Shown here: one piece after another, positions 47,709-56,244 of the stretch | How the letters are laid out: each line of letters begins with the position of its first letter | Position numbering within the stretch: the stretch's first letter is position 1 | From: Lelliottia sp. WAP21 | GTDB lineage: Bacteria > Pseudomonadota > Gammaproteobacteria > Enterobacterales > Enterobacteriaceae | DNA: 64,000 nt | Assembly: GCF_020532665.2 (NCBI RefSeq) | Contig: NZ_JAIWPG020000008.1 | Coordinates: forward strand, 1-64,000 | Direction of reading: 5' to 3' | Notes under the pieces: model-generated | Told to the model about the DNA's origin: nothing | Databases searched by the model: none | Seen by the model: the letters and a program-made list of their open reading frames with translations, nothing else | Position numbers and translations under genes: made by a program

Positions 47709-48383
47709 TCAGGCTGTACCTGATTTTTTCAGCGGGGAGTTGCGACGCGCTTTGGGCGGATGGAAATGCCGCCAGTGCGGGTCTTGTGCGGCGGCCAGTA
47801 GTTCGTGGTCGCCACGCGTGTCGCCCCAGGCGCGCAGGTGATAATCATTGAGATCTCCGTAGACGCTCTCGAGTCTGGCGACCTTCTGGGCACAACGGCA
47901 GTTATGGCCGGTGATACGCCCGGTGAGCTTGCCATCCTTAACTTCCAGCTGGGTGCCAATCAGCTTGATCCCCAATTTATCCGCCCAGGGCTGTAACACC
48001 AGCGCCGGAGAGGCGGAACAGATCGTCACTTCCGCACCGGAATTGACTTCCGCCGCCACCGCCATTACCCCGGCAGGCCGCATCAGCTTGTTCCAGTATT
48101 TTTCACAAAACATCTCTGCCTGCTGACGCAGCCAGCGTTCATCAACGCCTGTCAGGAAGGTTCTGATCAGTACTTCTTTCAGTTCATCACGGGTCAGCTT
48201 GCGGCGCACGCAGTGGAGCGTCGGCAGCGCCATACGCACCAGGCGGCCGGCAAAATAGCGTTTACCAAAGGCAAAACGCAGGAAGGGAATAAAGCTGTCG
48301 TGATGCGTCAGGGTTCCGTCAAAGTCAAAGACTGACAAGACTTTGGATTTCGCCACTGCTTCATCGGCAATCATATTGGTCAT
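47709..48383 (-). CDS. HAD-IB family phosphatase
   Basis: A 224-residue SerB-like haloacid dehalogenase hydrolase. Motif I is FDFDGTLT (about 18-25) with the nucleophile and acid Asp pair, motif II CSASPALV, the Lys in QKVARLE and motif III GDTRGD. The helical cap between motifs I and II fits subfamily IB (phosphoserine, phosphatidylglycerophosphate or similar phosphatases). The basic, Pro-rich C terminus is unusual. The substrate cannot be assigned. Confidence 0.82.
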   Translation of the reverse strand: MTNMIADEAVAKSKVLSVFDFDGTLTHHDSFIPFLRFAFGKRYFAGRLVRMALPTLHCVRRKLTRDELKEVLIRTFLTGVDERWLRQQAEMFCEKYWNKLMRPAGVMAVAAEVNSGAEVTICSASPALVLQPWADKLGIKLIGTQLEVKDGKLTGRITGHNCRCAQKVARLESVYGDLNDYHLRAWGDTRGDHELLAAAQDPHWRHFHPPKARRNSPLKKSGTA

Positions 48384-48516
48384 AAAAACGTCTTAGCTGA
48401 AATACATATTCTGCTCATTAGTTTACCTGTTTTGCATCGCCAGTCCTTATAACCGGGCGCTTTTTTTCTCATTCTTGTGAGTGAGAAGGGGAGTCCGATT
48501 TTAGACTCGATATCGA

Positions 48517-48545
48517 TTGGATAAAAAATGAGCTGTCTATATTAT
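48517..48545 (+). promoter_or_regulatory. Candidate sigma-70 promoter of the NlpC/P60 gene
   Basis: TTGGAT, a 17-base spacer and TATTAT, about 70 bases upstream of the hydrolase start, in the 232-base divergent gap with the HAD gene. Confidence 0.5.
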
Positions 48546-48615
48546 CGCCACCTCAACAGGTGATTCAAGGATCAATCTCTCCTGAACGGTAAGGAAGAAC
48601 TCACTGACAACATGT

Positions 48616-49149
48616 GTGATTATGATTTTTTTACTTCTTATTGCATTACTTTCTTTTAGCGTTGCCTCTTTCCCGGCGCTGAGCTTTGAACTGCCTGCCT
48701 CTATGCTGTCGCAGGATCATGTACTGTCGATTTCACCCGCGAAGGCCGGGCTGGAACACCGCGATAATGGGCCGCTGCGAGGCCGTATCCTTGAGCAATA
48801 CCAGAAATGGAAAGGCACCCACTATGCCTGGGGCGGCACCACGCGTCGCGGGGTAGACTGTTCAGCGCTGATGCAGCATCTGTTTAGCGACGCGGTGCAC
48901 CTTTCGCTGCCGCGTACCACCGGCGAGCAGATTCATCGGGGCGTTCAGATTGCCCAATATTCATTAAAGCCAGGGGATTTGATTTTCTTTCAGACCGGGC
49001 CAAACCGTCGGCACGTGGGCGTCTATATTGGCAACCGCGAGTTTATTCATGCCTCGACCAGCCACGGGGTCACCGTCTCGACGCTGGCAGACAACTACTG
49101 GCAATCGCACTTCATCACCGCCCGCCGGGTGACGGGCGGAAGGGCCTAA
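48616..49149 (+). CDS. Secreted NlpC/P60 cysteine peptidoglycan hydrolase
   Basis: A protein of 175-177 residues (starts GTG 48616 or ATG 48622) with an N-terminal hydrophobic signal (MIFLLLIALLSFSVASF) without a lipobox cysteine. The NlpC/P60 domain starts near WKGTHYAWGG, with catalytic Cys in GVDCSALMQ, His in RRHVGVYIGN and third residue His in FIHAST. It is related to MepS and NlpC endopeptidases that cut meso-DAP-containing cross-links, but it is a separate locus from E. coli mepS and nlpC. Its last four bases overlap the convergent SDR gene. Confidence 0.87.
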   Translation: MIMIFLLLIALLSFSVASFPALSFELPASMLSQDHVLSISPAKAGLEHRDNGPLRGRILEQYQKWKGTHYAWGGTTRRGVDCSALMQHLFSDAVHLSLPRTTGEQIHRGVQIAQYSLKPGDLIFFQTGPNRRHVGVYIGNREFIHASTSHGVTVSTLADNYWQSHFITARRVTGGRA

Positions 49150-49940
49150 ATAATATCGTCCACGACGCCACCATCGACGCGCAGCGCTGCGCCGGTGGTG
49201 GCAGAGGCCTGAGGCGAACAGACGTACACCACCATACTGGCGACTTCCTCGACCGTTGCCGCTCGCTGGATAACCGAACTTGGGCGATGCGCCATCACAA
49301 ATTCTTTCGCCAGCTGCTCGAGGGATTTGCCGGTTCTTTCCATCTCTTCTTTCATCATGTCGGCAAAACCGTCCGACAGGGTCGGCCCAGGCAAGACGCT
49401 GTTAACCGTCACGCCGCTGCCCGCAACAAACTTCGCCAGGCCGCGCGCCAGTGAGAGTTGCGCGGTTTTGGTCACGCCGTAATGAATCATATCGGCGGGA
49501 ATATTGCGGGCCGATTCTGACGAAATAAACACCACCCGTCCCCAGCCCTTTTTTACCATGCCGGGCAACAGGGCACGCGACAGTCGCACGCCGGACATCA
49601 CGTTGGTTTGCCAGTAGCGATCCCAGGTGTCATCGTCGGTTGAATAAAAATCCTGTGGCCCGTAAATTCCGGCGTTATTCACCAGAATATCAACATTGGA
49701 CGCCACCTTGAGCAGCGATTCCACCCCTTCCGGCGAGGACAGATCGGCAATGGCGGCGCGAACGTCGACGCCTGGTATCACCTGCTGAAGATGCTGGATA
49801 CCTCTGTTAACAGACTCCGTGCTGCGCCCGTTCAGAATAATGGCTGCCCCACTTTCTGCCAGCCCGCGCGCAATGGCGAAACCAATTCCCCCCGTTGACG
49901 CGGTCACTAATGCCACTTTCCCCGTAAGATCGATGTTCAT
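49146..49940 (-). CDS. Short-chain dehydrogenase/reductase, padC region
   Basis: A classical SDR of 264 residues: TASTGGIGFA cofactor loop at about 13-22, NNAG at 88-91, the active Ser in FISSES and Tyr/Lys in YGVTK. It ends 4 bases inside the NlpC-type gene on the other strand. It lies 33 bases downstream of the LysR gene on the same strand and probably shares its transcript. Substrate unknown; the neighbourhood suggests an aromatic or aldehyde substrate, but that is inference. Confidence 0.87.
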   Translation of the reverse strand: MNIDLTGKVALVTASTGGIGFAIARGLAESGAAIILNGRSTESVNRGIQHLQQVIPGVDVRAAIADLSSPEGVESLLKVASNVDILVNNAGIYGPQDFYSTDDDTWDRYWQTNVMSGVRLSRALLPGMVKKGWGRVVFISSESARNIPADMIHYGVTKTAQLSLARGLAKFVAGSGVTVNSVLPGPTLSDGFADMMKEEMERTGKSLEQLAKEFVMAHRPSSVIQRAATVEEVASMVVYVCSPQASATTGAALRVDGGVVDDII

Positions 49941-49973
49941 GGTCTGGTCCTTTTGATGTGCAACGTTCAGACC

Positions 49974-50855
49974 TTAAAGCGTAGCAGGTGTGATTTCCGG
50001 TGGCTGATTAAACAGGCTCAGCAGGGTTTCGACCTGCTCATCCAGCGGCACCAGCGTGCGCTTTACAATGAGATGCAGCGGCGTAGCGCGACGAACCCCG
50101 TGACTGAGCGGAAGCATGCGCAATATTCCCTGATCCAGTTGGCTCTGTATGCGCTCCTCCGGTAGCCATCCATAACCCACCTGGTACATCACGGCGTCGA
50201 TGGCCGCGTCAATGGTCGAAAATGTCCAGGCATCCCCTGCTGTCTGCCCGGAGGACGTGCTGTCGGCAATTTGTATCAACGGCCAACGGCGAAGAAGCTC
50301 GTCATTAAGCGGTGTATCAAGCGAGAAAAGCGGGTGATCCCGGTGGGCGACGGCGACAAAATTGATATTCATCAGCCACTCTCCCAGGCCGGTAATGTCC
50401 TGGCGACGGGTGAGCACCATAACGTCCGCTTCGCTGCTGGCGGCATCGATGCGGGCTTTCTCCAGGACTTCCGTCAGCCGCACCTGCGTTTGGGGATAGC
50501 GCTGCTGAAACTGGCGCAGGATGGCGAAAAGGCGGCGGCGGGGAAAGATGCTGTCTACCACCAGATCGAGGCGCGTACGCATGCCGCTGCGCAGCGTTGC
50601 GGCACGGGTTTCAACATACGAGAACGCTTTCAGGAGAGGCTTCACCTGATTGAGCAATAATTCTCCTGCGGGCGTCAGCACGGCGCGACGTCCTTCCTGA
50701 ATCAGCAACGCAACACCCAGCCTTTCCTGCAATACTGAGAGGTTGTAGCTTACTGAAGACTGGCTGCGGTGCGTCTCTTCTGCCGCGCGAGCAAAGCTCC
50801 CCAGTTCGGTCACTTTCTCAAGCAGTGCCCACTGTTCCAGCGTTGTTTTATGCAT
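49974..50855 (-). CDS. LysR-type regulator, probable regulator of padC
   Basis: A 293-residue LysR protein: winged helix at about 1-60 (FARAAEETHRSQSSVSYNLS) and a ligand-binding domain behind it. It is divergent from the phenolic acid decarboxylase gene with 98 bases between them. LysR-type regulators next to pad genes respond to hydroxycinnamates in other enterobacteria (established family pattern); direct control here is inferred from arrangement. Confidence 0.85.
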   Translation of the reverse strand: MHKTTLEQWALLEKVTELGSFARAAEETHRSQSSVSYNLSVLQERLGVALLIQEGRRAVLTPAGELLLNQVKPLLKAFSYVETRAATLRSGMRTRLDLVVDSIFPRRRLFAILRQFQQRYPQTQVRLTEVLEKARIDAASSEADVMVLTRRQDITGLGEWLMNINFVAVAHRDHPLFSLDTPLNDELLRRWPLIQIADSTSSGQTAGDAWTFSTIDAAIDAVMYQVGYGWLPEERIQSQLDQGILRMLPLSHGVRRATPLHLIVKRTLVPLDEQVETLLSLFNQPPEITPATL

Positions 50856-50860
50856 AACCT

Positions 50861-50875
50861 ATCTAAAAATTGGAT
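50861..50875. promoter_or_regulatory. Candidate LysR operator between regulator and padC
   Basis: ATCTAAAAATTGGAT contains the T-N11-A pattern with ATC/GAT ends, in the intergenic region just upstream of the regulator start and about 79 bases from padC. The pattern is loose, so this is only a candidate. Confidence 0.3.
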
Positions 50876-50953
50876 GAATTTGATTTAAATTTAGCGTTAT
50901 TCATTCATTTTTTAAAGGGGTACGATCGTTTCATCAAAACAAAGGAGAGATAT

Positions 50954-51460
50954 ATGAACACTTTCGACAAACAAGACCTGAGCGGCTTCGTGGGTAAACA
51001 TTTGGTCTATACCTACGATAACGGCTGGAACTATGAAATTTACGTTAAAAATGAAAACACCCTCGACTACCGCATTCACAGTGGTCTGGTGGCAAACCGT
51101 TGGGTGAAAGACCAGCAGGCTTACATTGTGCGTGTCGGGGAAAATATCTACAAAATTTCCTGGACTGAGCCAACAGGGACTGACGTCAGCCTGATTGCAA
51201 ACCTGGGGGATAAACTGTTCCACGGCACCATCTTCTTCCCACGCTGGGTGATGAATAACCCTGAAAAAACAGTCTGCTTCCAGAACGATCACATTCCGCA
51301 AATGAACGCGTATCGTGATGCGGGTCCGGCTTATCCAACGGAAGTGATTGATGAATTCGCGACCATTACCTTTGTACGTGACTGTGGTGCGAACAATGAG
51401 AGCGTGATCGACTGTGCCGCCAGCGAGCTGCCTGAGAACTTCCCGGAAAATTTAAAATAA
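50954..51460 (+). CDS. padC: Phenolic acid (ferulate/p-coumarate) decarboxylase
   Basis: Cofactor-free cytoplasmic enzyme that decarboxylates p-coumaric, ferulic and caffeic acids to 4-vinylphenols, detoxifying plant phenolics. The ATG at 50954, eight bases after AGGAGAG, gives 168 residues, the same length as the Enterobacter sp. Px6-4 ferulate decarboxylase and, from memory, nearly identical. Active-site residues Trp25, Tyr27 (YDNGWNYE) and Glu134 (VIDEFATI) are at the published positions. Monocistronic and divergent from a LysR gene. Confidence 0.95.
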   Translation: MNTFDKQDLSGFVGKHLVYTYDNGWNYEIYVKNENTLDYRIHSGLVANRWVKDQQAYIVRVGENIYKISWTEPTGTDVSLIANLGDKLFHGTIFFPRWVMNNPEKTVCFQNDHIPQMNAYRDAGPAYPTEVIDEFATITFVRDCGANNESVIDCAASELPENFPENLK

Positions 51461-51467
51461 TTTCCGG
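51443..51467 (+). terminator. Weak hairpin at the padC end
   Basis: CCGGAAA and TTTCCGG pair over an 11-base AT-rich loop that includes the padC stop codon. No T run follows; low-confidence terminator between padC and the convergent APE operon. Confidence 0.35.
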
Positions 51468-51483
51468 AAAGCCCTCGCTCCCC

Positions 51484-52065
51484 TTATGGACGGGCAATAA
51501 GATCGGACGTAAGGGTAAACGGCGTGGGGGTGCAGACGGCCAGGCTTAGCGAACCAAACGCGATATGGCTGACTGAATGCAACTGCGTGGCGGCGCTGTC
51601 GACGCTGACAATCTGCCAGGCACTGCCACCGCGCTGTTTCACAATCGCTTCTTTTCGTGTCCAGATCCGCCAAAACGCCGGGAGTTTATCTTCCGGCGTT
51701 TCACGTTCCAGCTCCTGATGTTCCGCTACGCTGAAGACGGCGTTTGCCAGAGCCTGCCAGTTTTCGCGCGGGCGAACCACTTCAATATCGCAGCCCACCT
51801 CACCCTGATCGCTAATGAATAATGCAATGTCATCTCCGCTATGGCTCAGGTTAAACCAGAACGGATTGTCATCGACAAAGGCTGGCTTTCCCTGTTCACC
51901 AAACACGATTTCTGGCAGGGGCGAAGGGGATAAAGCATGGGAGAGCAGCGTCCGACCGGCAAGCCAGGTCGAACGTCTTGCACCTTGCGGTGCCTGCTCT
52001 GCAAGCGCAGAAGCCACAGGCCCGGCGCTCAGTGTCGAGATTTTTCCCAGTATAAACTGGTACAT
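51484..52065 (-). CDS. 4'-phosphopantetheinyl transferase of the APE cluster
   Basis: Transfers phosphopantetheine from CoA to the active serine of carrier proteins, here most likely the two APE acyl carrier proteins. The 193 residues show the AcpT/Sfp-type signatures FNLSHSGDDIAL, VGCDIEV (Mg2+ ligands) and WTRKEAIVK. It starts two bases after the apeR stop on the same strand, so it is the last gene of the operon. The family also contains housekeeping AcpT; position argues for dedication to the pathway. Confidence 0.9.
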   Translation of the reverse strand: MYQFILGKISTLSAGPVASALAEQAPQGARRSTWLAGRTLLSHALSPSPLPEIVFGEQGKPAFVDDNPFWFNLSHSGDDIALFISDQGEVGCDIEVVRPRENWQALANAVFSVAEHQELERETPEDKLPAFWRIWTRKEAIVKQRGGSAWQIVSVDSAATQLHSVSHIAFGSLSLAVCTPTPFTLTSDLIARP

Positions 52066-52067
52066 AA

Positions 52068-53297
52068 TTAGGCCCAGCGTTTGATGATAATGGAGGTATT
52101 AATGCCGCCGAAGGCAAAGTTATTGCTTTGCAGATACTCGCAGTCGATCTGACGGGCTTCACCCATAATATAATCTAAAGCGCCACATTGCTCATCGGGT
52201 TGACGTAAATTGAGGGTCGGAGCGAACCAGCCTTCCCGCATCATTTGCAGGCTCATCCAGGCCTCCAGCGCGCCGCACGCGCCCAGCGTGTGACCAAAAT
52301 AGCTTTTCAGCGATGACACCGGCACGTGATCCGCGAAAATAGCCGCAGTCGCCTGACTCTCAGCAATATCACCGCGATCGGTGGCGGTACCATGCGCCGA
52401 AATATAACCCATATCCCTGGCGCTTAAGCCGGCTATTTTCAGCGACTGTTCCATACAGATTTGCATCGTTTCCCGCTGTGGCTGGGTAATATGCGCTGCA
52501 TCGCAGTTTGTCGCGAACCCGACAATTTCCCCATAGATGGTGGCGCCACGCGCTTTCGCATGCTCCAGCTCCTCCAGAATTAAGGTCCCCGCGCCTTCAC
52601 CAATGACCAGCCCGTCGCGCTGAATATCAAACGGCGAGGGGGTGATTTTGGGCGACTCATTACGCTGGCTGGTGGCAAAGAGCGTATCAAATACCGCCGC
52701 TTCTGACGGACACAGTTCTTCTGCGCCGCCCGCGACCATGACGGTTTGATAACCGTGGCGAATCGCTTCCCAGGCATAACCAATGGCCTGGCTGCCGGAC
52801 GTGCACGCGCTTGAGGTCGGGATGACGCGTCCTCGCAGGCCAAAGAACAATCCGGTATTCACTGCCGTGGTATGCGGCATCATCTGCACATAGGTGGTGC
52901 CGGTGATGTTATTGGTATGCTTTTCGGTCAGCATGGTGGCAAATTCGCTCACCGGGCCAGTGCTGCCGGTTGAGGAGCCGTAGGCGATACCCGTCTCCCC
53001 GTTGGTCAGTACCGGATCGTCAATCAGCCCCGCCTGCTCCAGCGCCAGCTCGCTGGCACGGGTCGACAGCAGCGACACGCGTCCCATGGAGCGGATGCGT
53101 TTGCGGGTATAGTGTTCCGGCAGGCTAAAATCATCAATGGGCGCGCCAAGCAGGGTCTGCAGGCCCGCGTAAATCTGCCACTCCGGCATGGTTCGCACCG
53201 CATTTTCATACTTCAACAGCCTTGCGGATACGGATTGCCAGTCCTCGCCAAACGCGGTTACGCCACCCATGCCTGTTATGACCACGCGACGTGTCAT
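52068..53297 (-). CDS. apeR: Beta-ketoacyl-ACP synthase ApeR
   Basis: FabF-type ketosynthase of 409 residues, one of the condensing enzymes that build the polyene chain. Cys in SSACTSGSQAIGYA, His in SAHGTATDRGD and His in KSYFGHTLGACG make a complete Cys-His-His triad, so it should be active. It overlaps apeQ by ATGA. The ape letters follow the published Xenorhabdus/E. coli APE clusters by gene order; the assignment of letters rests on memory. Confidence 0.92.
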   Translation of the reverse strand: MTRRVVITGMGGVTAFGEDWQSVSARLLKYENAVRTMPEWQIYAGLQTLLGAPIDDFSLPEHYTRKRIRSMGRVSLLSTRASELALEQAGLIDDPVLTNGETGIAYGSSTGSTGPVSEFATMLTEKHTNNITGTTYVQMMPHTTAVNTGLFFGLRGRVIPTSSACTSGSQAIGYAWEAIRHGYQTVMVAGGAEELCPSEAAVFDTLFATSQRNESPKITPSPFDIQRDGLVIGEGAGTLILEELEHAKARGATIYGEIVGFATNCDAAHITQPQRETMQICMEQSLKIAGLSARDMGYISAHGTATDRGDIAESQATAAIFADHVPVSSLKSYFGHTLGACGALEAWMSLQMMREGWFAPTLNLRQPDEQCGALDYIMGEARQIDCEYLQSNNFAFGGINTSIIIKRWA

Positions 53298-54025
53298 AGC
53301 ATGCCTCCATTGATGGAGATCACCTGGCGGGTCACATAGCCCGCAATATCCGACATCAGGTAACTCGCCAGACCCGCCACTTCCTCCGCCTGGCCCATGC
53401 GCTTCATCGGGATAACTGACATGGCTTCTTTGAGTGCGGCGTCTTCCATCTCGATCATCCCGGTGTCAATCAACCCGGGCGCTATGCAGTTCACGGTGAT
53501 TTTTCGCTTCGCCAGTTCAACCGCCAGCGCCTTGGTTGCGCCAATAATACCGGCCTTCGCCGCGCTGTAGTTTACCTGACCGCGGTTGCCCATTATGCCG
53601 GAGACGGAGGATAACGTGATGATACGCCCCCCTTTGCGGGTGCCAATCATCGGCATGATGCAGGGGTGGATCACGTTATAGAAACTGTCGAGGTTGGTGT
53701 GAATCACGCTATCCCAGTCGTCATCGCTGAGGGCCGGAAATGCGCCGTCGCGGGCGATCCCCGCGTTGCTGATCACGCCATACCAGGCGCCGTGCGTCTC
53801 GATTTCCTGCTCCAGTACGGCAAGACACTCGGCCCGGTTACCGACGTCAAAGGAGAGCAGGCGACCCTGTCCACCCGCCTCTACGATCGTATCCAGCGTC
53901 TGCTGAGCACCTGCGGCATCGCGATGATAATGCACGCCAATAGTAAATCCATCAGCCGCAAGCTGGCGGGCGATGGCGCGGCCAATGCCTTTGCTGGCAC
54001 CGGTGACCAGAACGGAACGACTCAT
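53294..54025 (-). CDS. apeQ: 3-ketoacyl-ACP reductase ApeQ
   Basis: FabG-type SDR of 243 residues that reduces 3-ketoacyl-ACP with NADPH during polyene chain building. TGASKGIGRA (6-15), NAGIARDG, the SSVSG serine and YSAAKAG Tyr/Lys are present, and EEVAGLASYLMSDIAGYVT with NGGML ends it as in FabG. It overlaps apeP and apeR by four bases each (ATGA), implying coupled translation. Confidence 0.93.
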   Translation of the reverse strand: MSRSVLVTGASKGIGRAIARQLAADGFTIGVHYHRDAAGAQQTLDTIVEAGGQGRLLSFDVGNRAECLAVLEQEIETHGAWYGVISNAGIARDGAFPALSDDDWDSVIHTNLDSFYNVIHPCIMPMIGTRKGGRIITLSSVSGIMGNRGQVNYSAAKAGIIGATKALAVELAKRKITVNCIAPGLIDTGMIEMEDAALKEAMSVIPMKRMGQAEEVAGLASYLMSDIAGYVTRQVISINGGML

Positions 54026-54495
54026 GTCCGGGATCCCTGATTAAAAAGCGAAGTAAGTTCTTCCGCGCTGGGCTGGAAGGTGTTCACGCGGCCCGTTGCC
54101 AGCGTGGCGTCACCGGCGGTAATGGCGCATTCGAAGCTGCCGAAACGGGCATCCTGCATCAGCAGAGTGATGGTTATCGTTAAGGTCGTGCCCGCCATAA
54201 AACGCCCTTCGGCACAGATCAGTTCGCGTGCGCCCAGCACCATACCCAACGCGATGTGCGCCTGGCCTTCCTGCTGACGATGCCAGCCGGACCAGACGCC
54301 CACGGTCTGCGCCATCAGCTCCAGCGCATACCAGCCAGGCAGATCGCCATCGGCGTTGAGAAACGGGGCCAGAACGCTCTGCGCATTGACGCTGACGCAG
54401 CACACGGCGCGCTCTTCCGTCACATCCTTCACGGATTCCAGCAGCATCATGGGCGCATCGTGGGGAAGATACTCCCCCGGTGATAAATAGGTCAT
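54022..54495 (-). CDS. apeP: Hotdog-fold 3-hydroxyacyl-ACP dehydratase ApeP
   Basis: A 157-residue FabA/FabZ-like dehydratase. The likely catalytic His is in YLPHDAPMMLL and the acidic partner in GWYALELMAQTVG, the family's helix. It forms the trans double bonds of the aryl polyene; unlike fatty acid synthesis, no enoyl reductase gene is present in the visible cluster, so the double bonds stay. Overlaps apeO by four bases. Confidence 0.9.
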   Translation of the reverse strand: MTYLSPGEYLPHDAPMMLLESVKDVTEERAVCCVSVNAQSVLAPFLNADGDLPGWYALELMAQTVGVWSGWHRQQEGQAHIALGMVLGARELICAEGRFMAGTTLTITITLLMQDARFGSFECAITAGDATLATGRVNTFQPSAEELTSLFNQGSRT

Positions 54496-55661
54496 GACAC
54501 TCTCCCCAGCACAATGCTGGCGTTATTGCCGCCAAACGCGAACGAATTAGACAAAATCACCGGTTTTTTCAGCCGCTCAGGCTGAGACAATATTCCACAG
54601 GGCGGCAGCGTAGTGTCAGGTGCGTAACGGCAAAAATCCTGCGGTGGCAACGGCAAATTGCGCGACAGGATAAGCCAGCTCAGCGCGGCTTCGGTGATAC
54701 CCGCCGCACCCAGCGTGTGGCCGGTTAAATGTTTGGTTGAGCTGCAGGGGACATGCTCACCGAAGAGATCGTGAATCACCTGAGACTCAATCTGATCGTT
54801 CAGCGGCGTGGCCGTGCCGTGAAGGTTAATATAACCCACGTCGGCAGGCTGAAGGCGCGCTTCACGCAGCGCCTGCTGAATGGCGCGAATCGCCCCTTCG
54901 CCCTGCGGGTGGGGGGCGGAGATGTGCCAGGCGTCGCTGGATTCCCCCGATCCCAACAGCGCGACGGGCTGCGGCTCACGGGTCAGGATCATTAGCGCGG
55001 CGCCTTCACCAATGGTGATACCGCGACGGTCACGCCCGAACGGTTCGCACCGCGTCGGTGACAGCGCTTCGAGGCTGTTAAACCCGTTAACCGGCATACG
55101 GCTGAGGGTATCCGCGCCACCGACAAGGGCGATATCCACCAGCCCCGCATCGAGAAGCCGTTGTCCGCTGATCATCGCGCGGGCGCTGGACGAGCAGGCG
55201 GTCGAAATAGTGTAGGCCGGGCCTTCCAGTGCCAGCCATTTCGCCAGAAAGCGCGACGGATCGCCCAGCTCCTGCTGAGGATACTGCCACGCCAGGCTGG
55301 CTTCGCCCTTCAGAGATAACCTGACGTGCGCATCGCCTTCGTCCAGCCCGGAGGTACTGGTGCCCAGCACGACCGCCACGCGATCGCGGCCCACCCGGGC
55401 TATGGCCTCATCAACGTCAGGCTGAATTTGTGCCAGCGCGGCCAACAAAAGCTGGTTGTTACGGGTCCGGTGGGCCGCCATCTCGTCGGGGATCAGGGGC
55501 AATTCGCCCTCAACGCCACCCAGCACCGCATCCGGACAGCCCTGTAGCCAGCCGCTGCGGCTTCGCATACCCGGCGCAATGCCCGCCGTGAGGTTGCGGG
55601 CTATCTCGTCAGCCGAATTGCCCAGGGCATTGACCATGCCAACAGCAGAAATGTAAATCAT
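54492..55661 (-). CDS. apeO: Beta-ketoacyl-ACP synthase ApeO
   Basis: Second ketosynthase of the cluster, 389 residues from the ATG at 55661 (MIYISAVGMVNALG), one base after the apeN stop. A longer frame from 55715 lies inside apeN. Cys in ISTACSSSARA, His in NLHGTATPLND and His in KHLTGHTLGAAG give a full triad. In described APE systems ApeO works with the chain-length factor ApeC; that gene would lie beyond the right edge of this window. Confidence 0.9.
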   Translation of the reverse strand: MIYISAVGMVNALGNSADEIARNLTAGIAPGMRSRSGWLQGCPDAVLGGVEGELPLIPDEMAAHRTRNNQLLLAALAQIQPDVDEAIARVGRDRVAVVLGTSTSGLDEGDAHVRLSLKGEASLAWQYPQQELGDPSRFLAKWLALEGPAYTISTACSSSARAMISGQRLLDAGLVDIALVGGADTLSRMPVNGFNSLEALSPTRCEPFGRDRRGITIGEGAALMILTREPQPVALLGSGESSDAWHISAPHPQGEGAIRAIQQALREARLQPADVGYINLHGTATPLNDQIESQVIHDLFGEHVPCSSTKHLTGHTLGAAGITEAALSWLILSRNLPLPPQDFCRYAPDTTLPPCGILSQPERLKKPVILSNSFAFGGNNASIVLGRVS

Positions 55662-55662
55662 C

Positions 55663-56244
55663 TCAGTCACCCAGATATTGAATGGTGATGTGGTACTTAA
55701 ATACGTGCTGCTCAATACTGATCGGCTCGCGCTTGCCGTGGCGCTGGAGGTAGACGATTTCCGTCACCAGCGTGCCGCGTGGGTTACGCAGTTCGCGGCG
55801 ATCGCCATTGTCCTTCAGCGTCCAGCCTTTCGGCAACTGCGGTTGCCAGGCACTGAGCGGCCAGTGGCTGAGCATCACATCGGCCAGCACCTGACTGGCG
55901 GGCGGCAACTGGGGCACGATAATCGACTGTTCGGTATGAATGCCCGTATCGTCATAGGTTGCCAGGAATAAGCGAATGCCTACCGAGGAGAGCCCGGCGA
56001 GCGTCACTTTATGGGCATCGGCGTTGAGCATCACCAGCAGCGACTGGGTTTGCCCGTTAAAGCTGCCGGTCAATAATTGCTGAGAATTCAATGCCGGCGC
56101 AATCCCGGGTGGGGGAAGCGTCACTTTTGTGCCGGGTTGTAACCAGGCCTGCGGACGTGTGCTGTCGCTGTTGGTCGAGTGGCTACAGCCCGCCAGAAGC
56201 AGTACGGCCACCAGCGCTACGGCGCGGCCAAAAGGGGTCATCAT
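55663..56244 (-). CDS. apeN: DUF3261 outer-membrane-type lipoprotein ApeN
   Basis: A 193-residue lipoprotein: signal VALVAVLLLAGC with a lipobox Cys at about 19, Ser after it (outer-membrane sorting by the +2 rule). The body fits the DUF3261 family seen only in APE-like clusters, possibly a LolB-like acceptor that anchors the product in the outer membrane (inference from its partner ApeL). The start overlaps apeM by ATGA. Confidence 0.85.
   Translation of the reverse strand: MMTPFGRAVALVAVLLLAGCSHSTNSDSTRPQAWLQPGTKVTLPPPGIAPALNSQQLLTGSFNGQTQSLLVMLNADAHKVTLAGLSSVGIRLFLATYDDTGIHTEQSIIVPQLPPASQVLADVMLSHWPLSAWQPQLPKGWTLKDNGDRRELRNPRGTLVTEIVYLQRHGKREPISIEQHVFKYHITIQYLGD

Noticed and set aside
48612..48659. 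Short overlapping ORF (15 codons, ATG at 48612) before the NlpC/P60 gene
   Set aside because: The nearest AAGGAAG is 14 bases away and nothing else supports translation; probably chance, though it makes the true start of the hydrolase uncertain.
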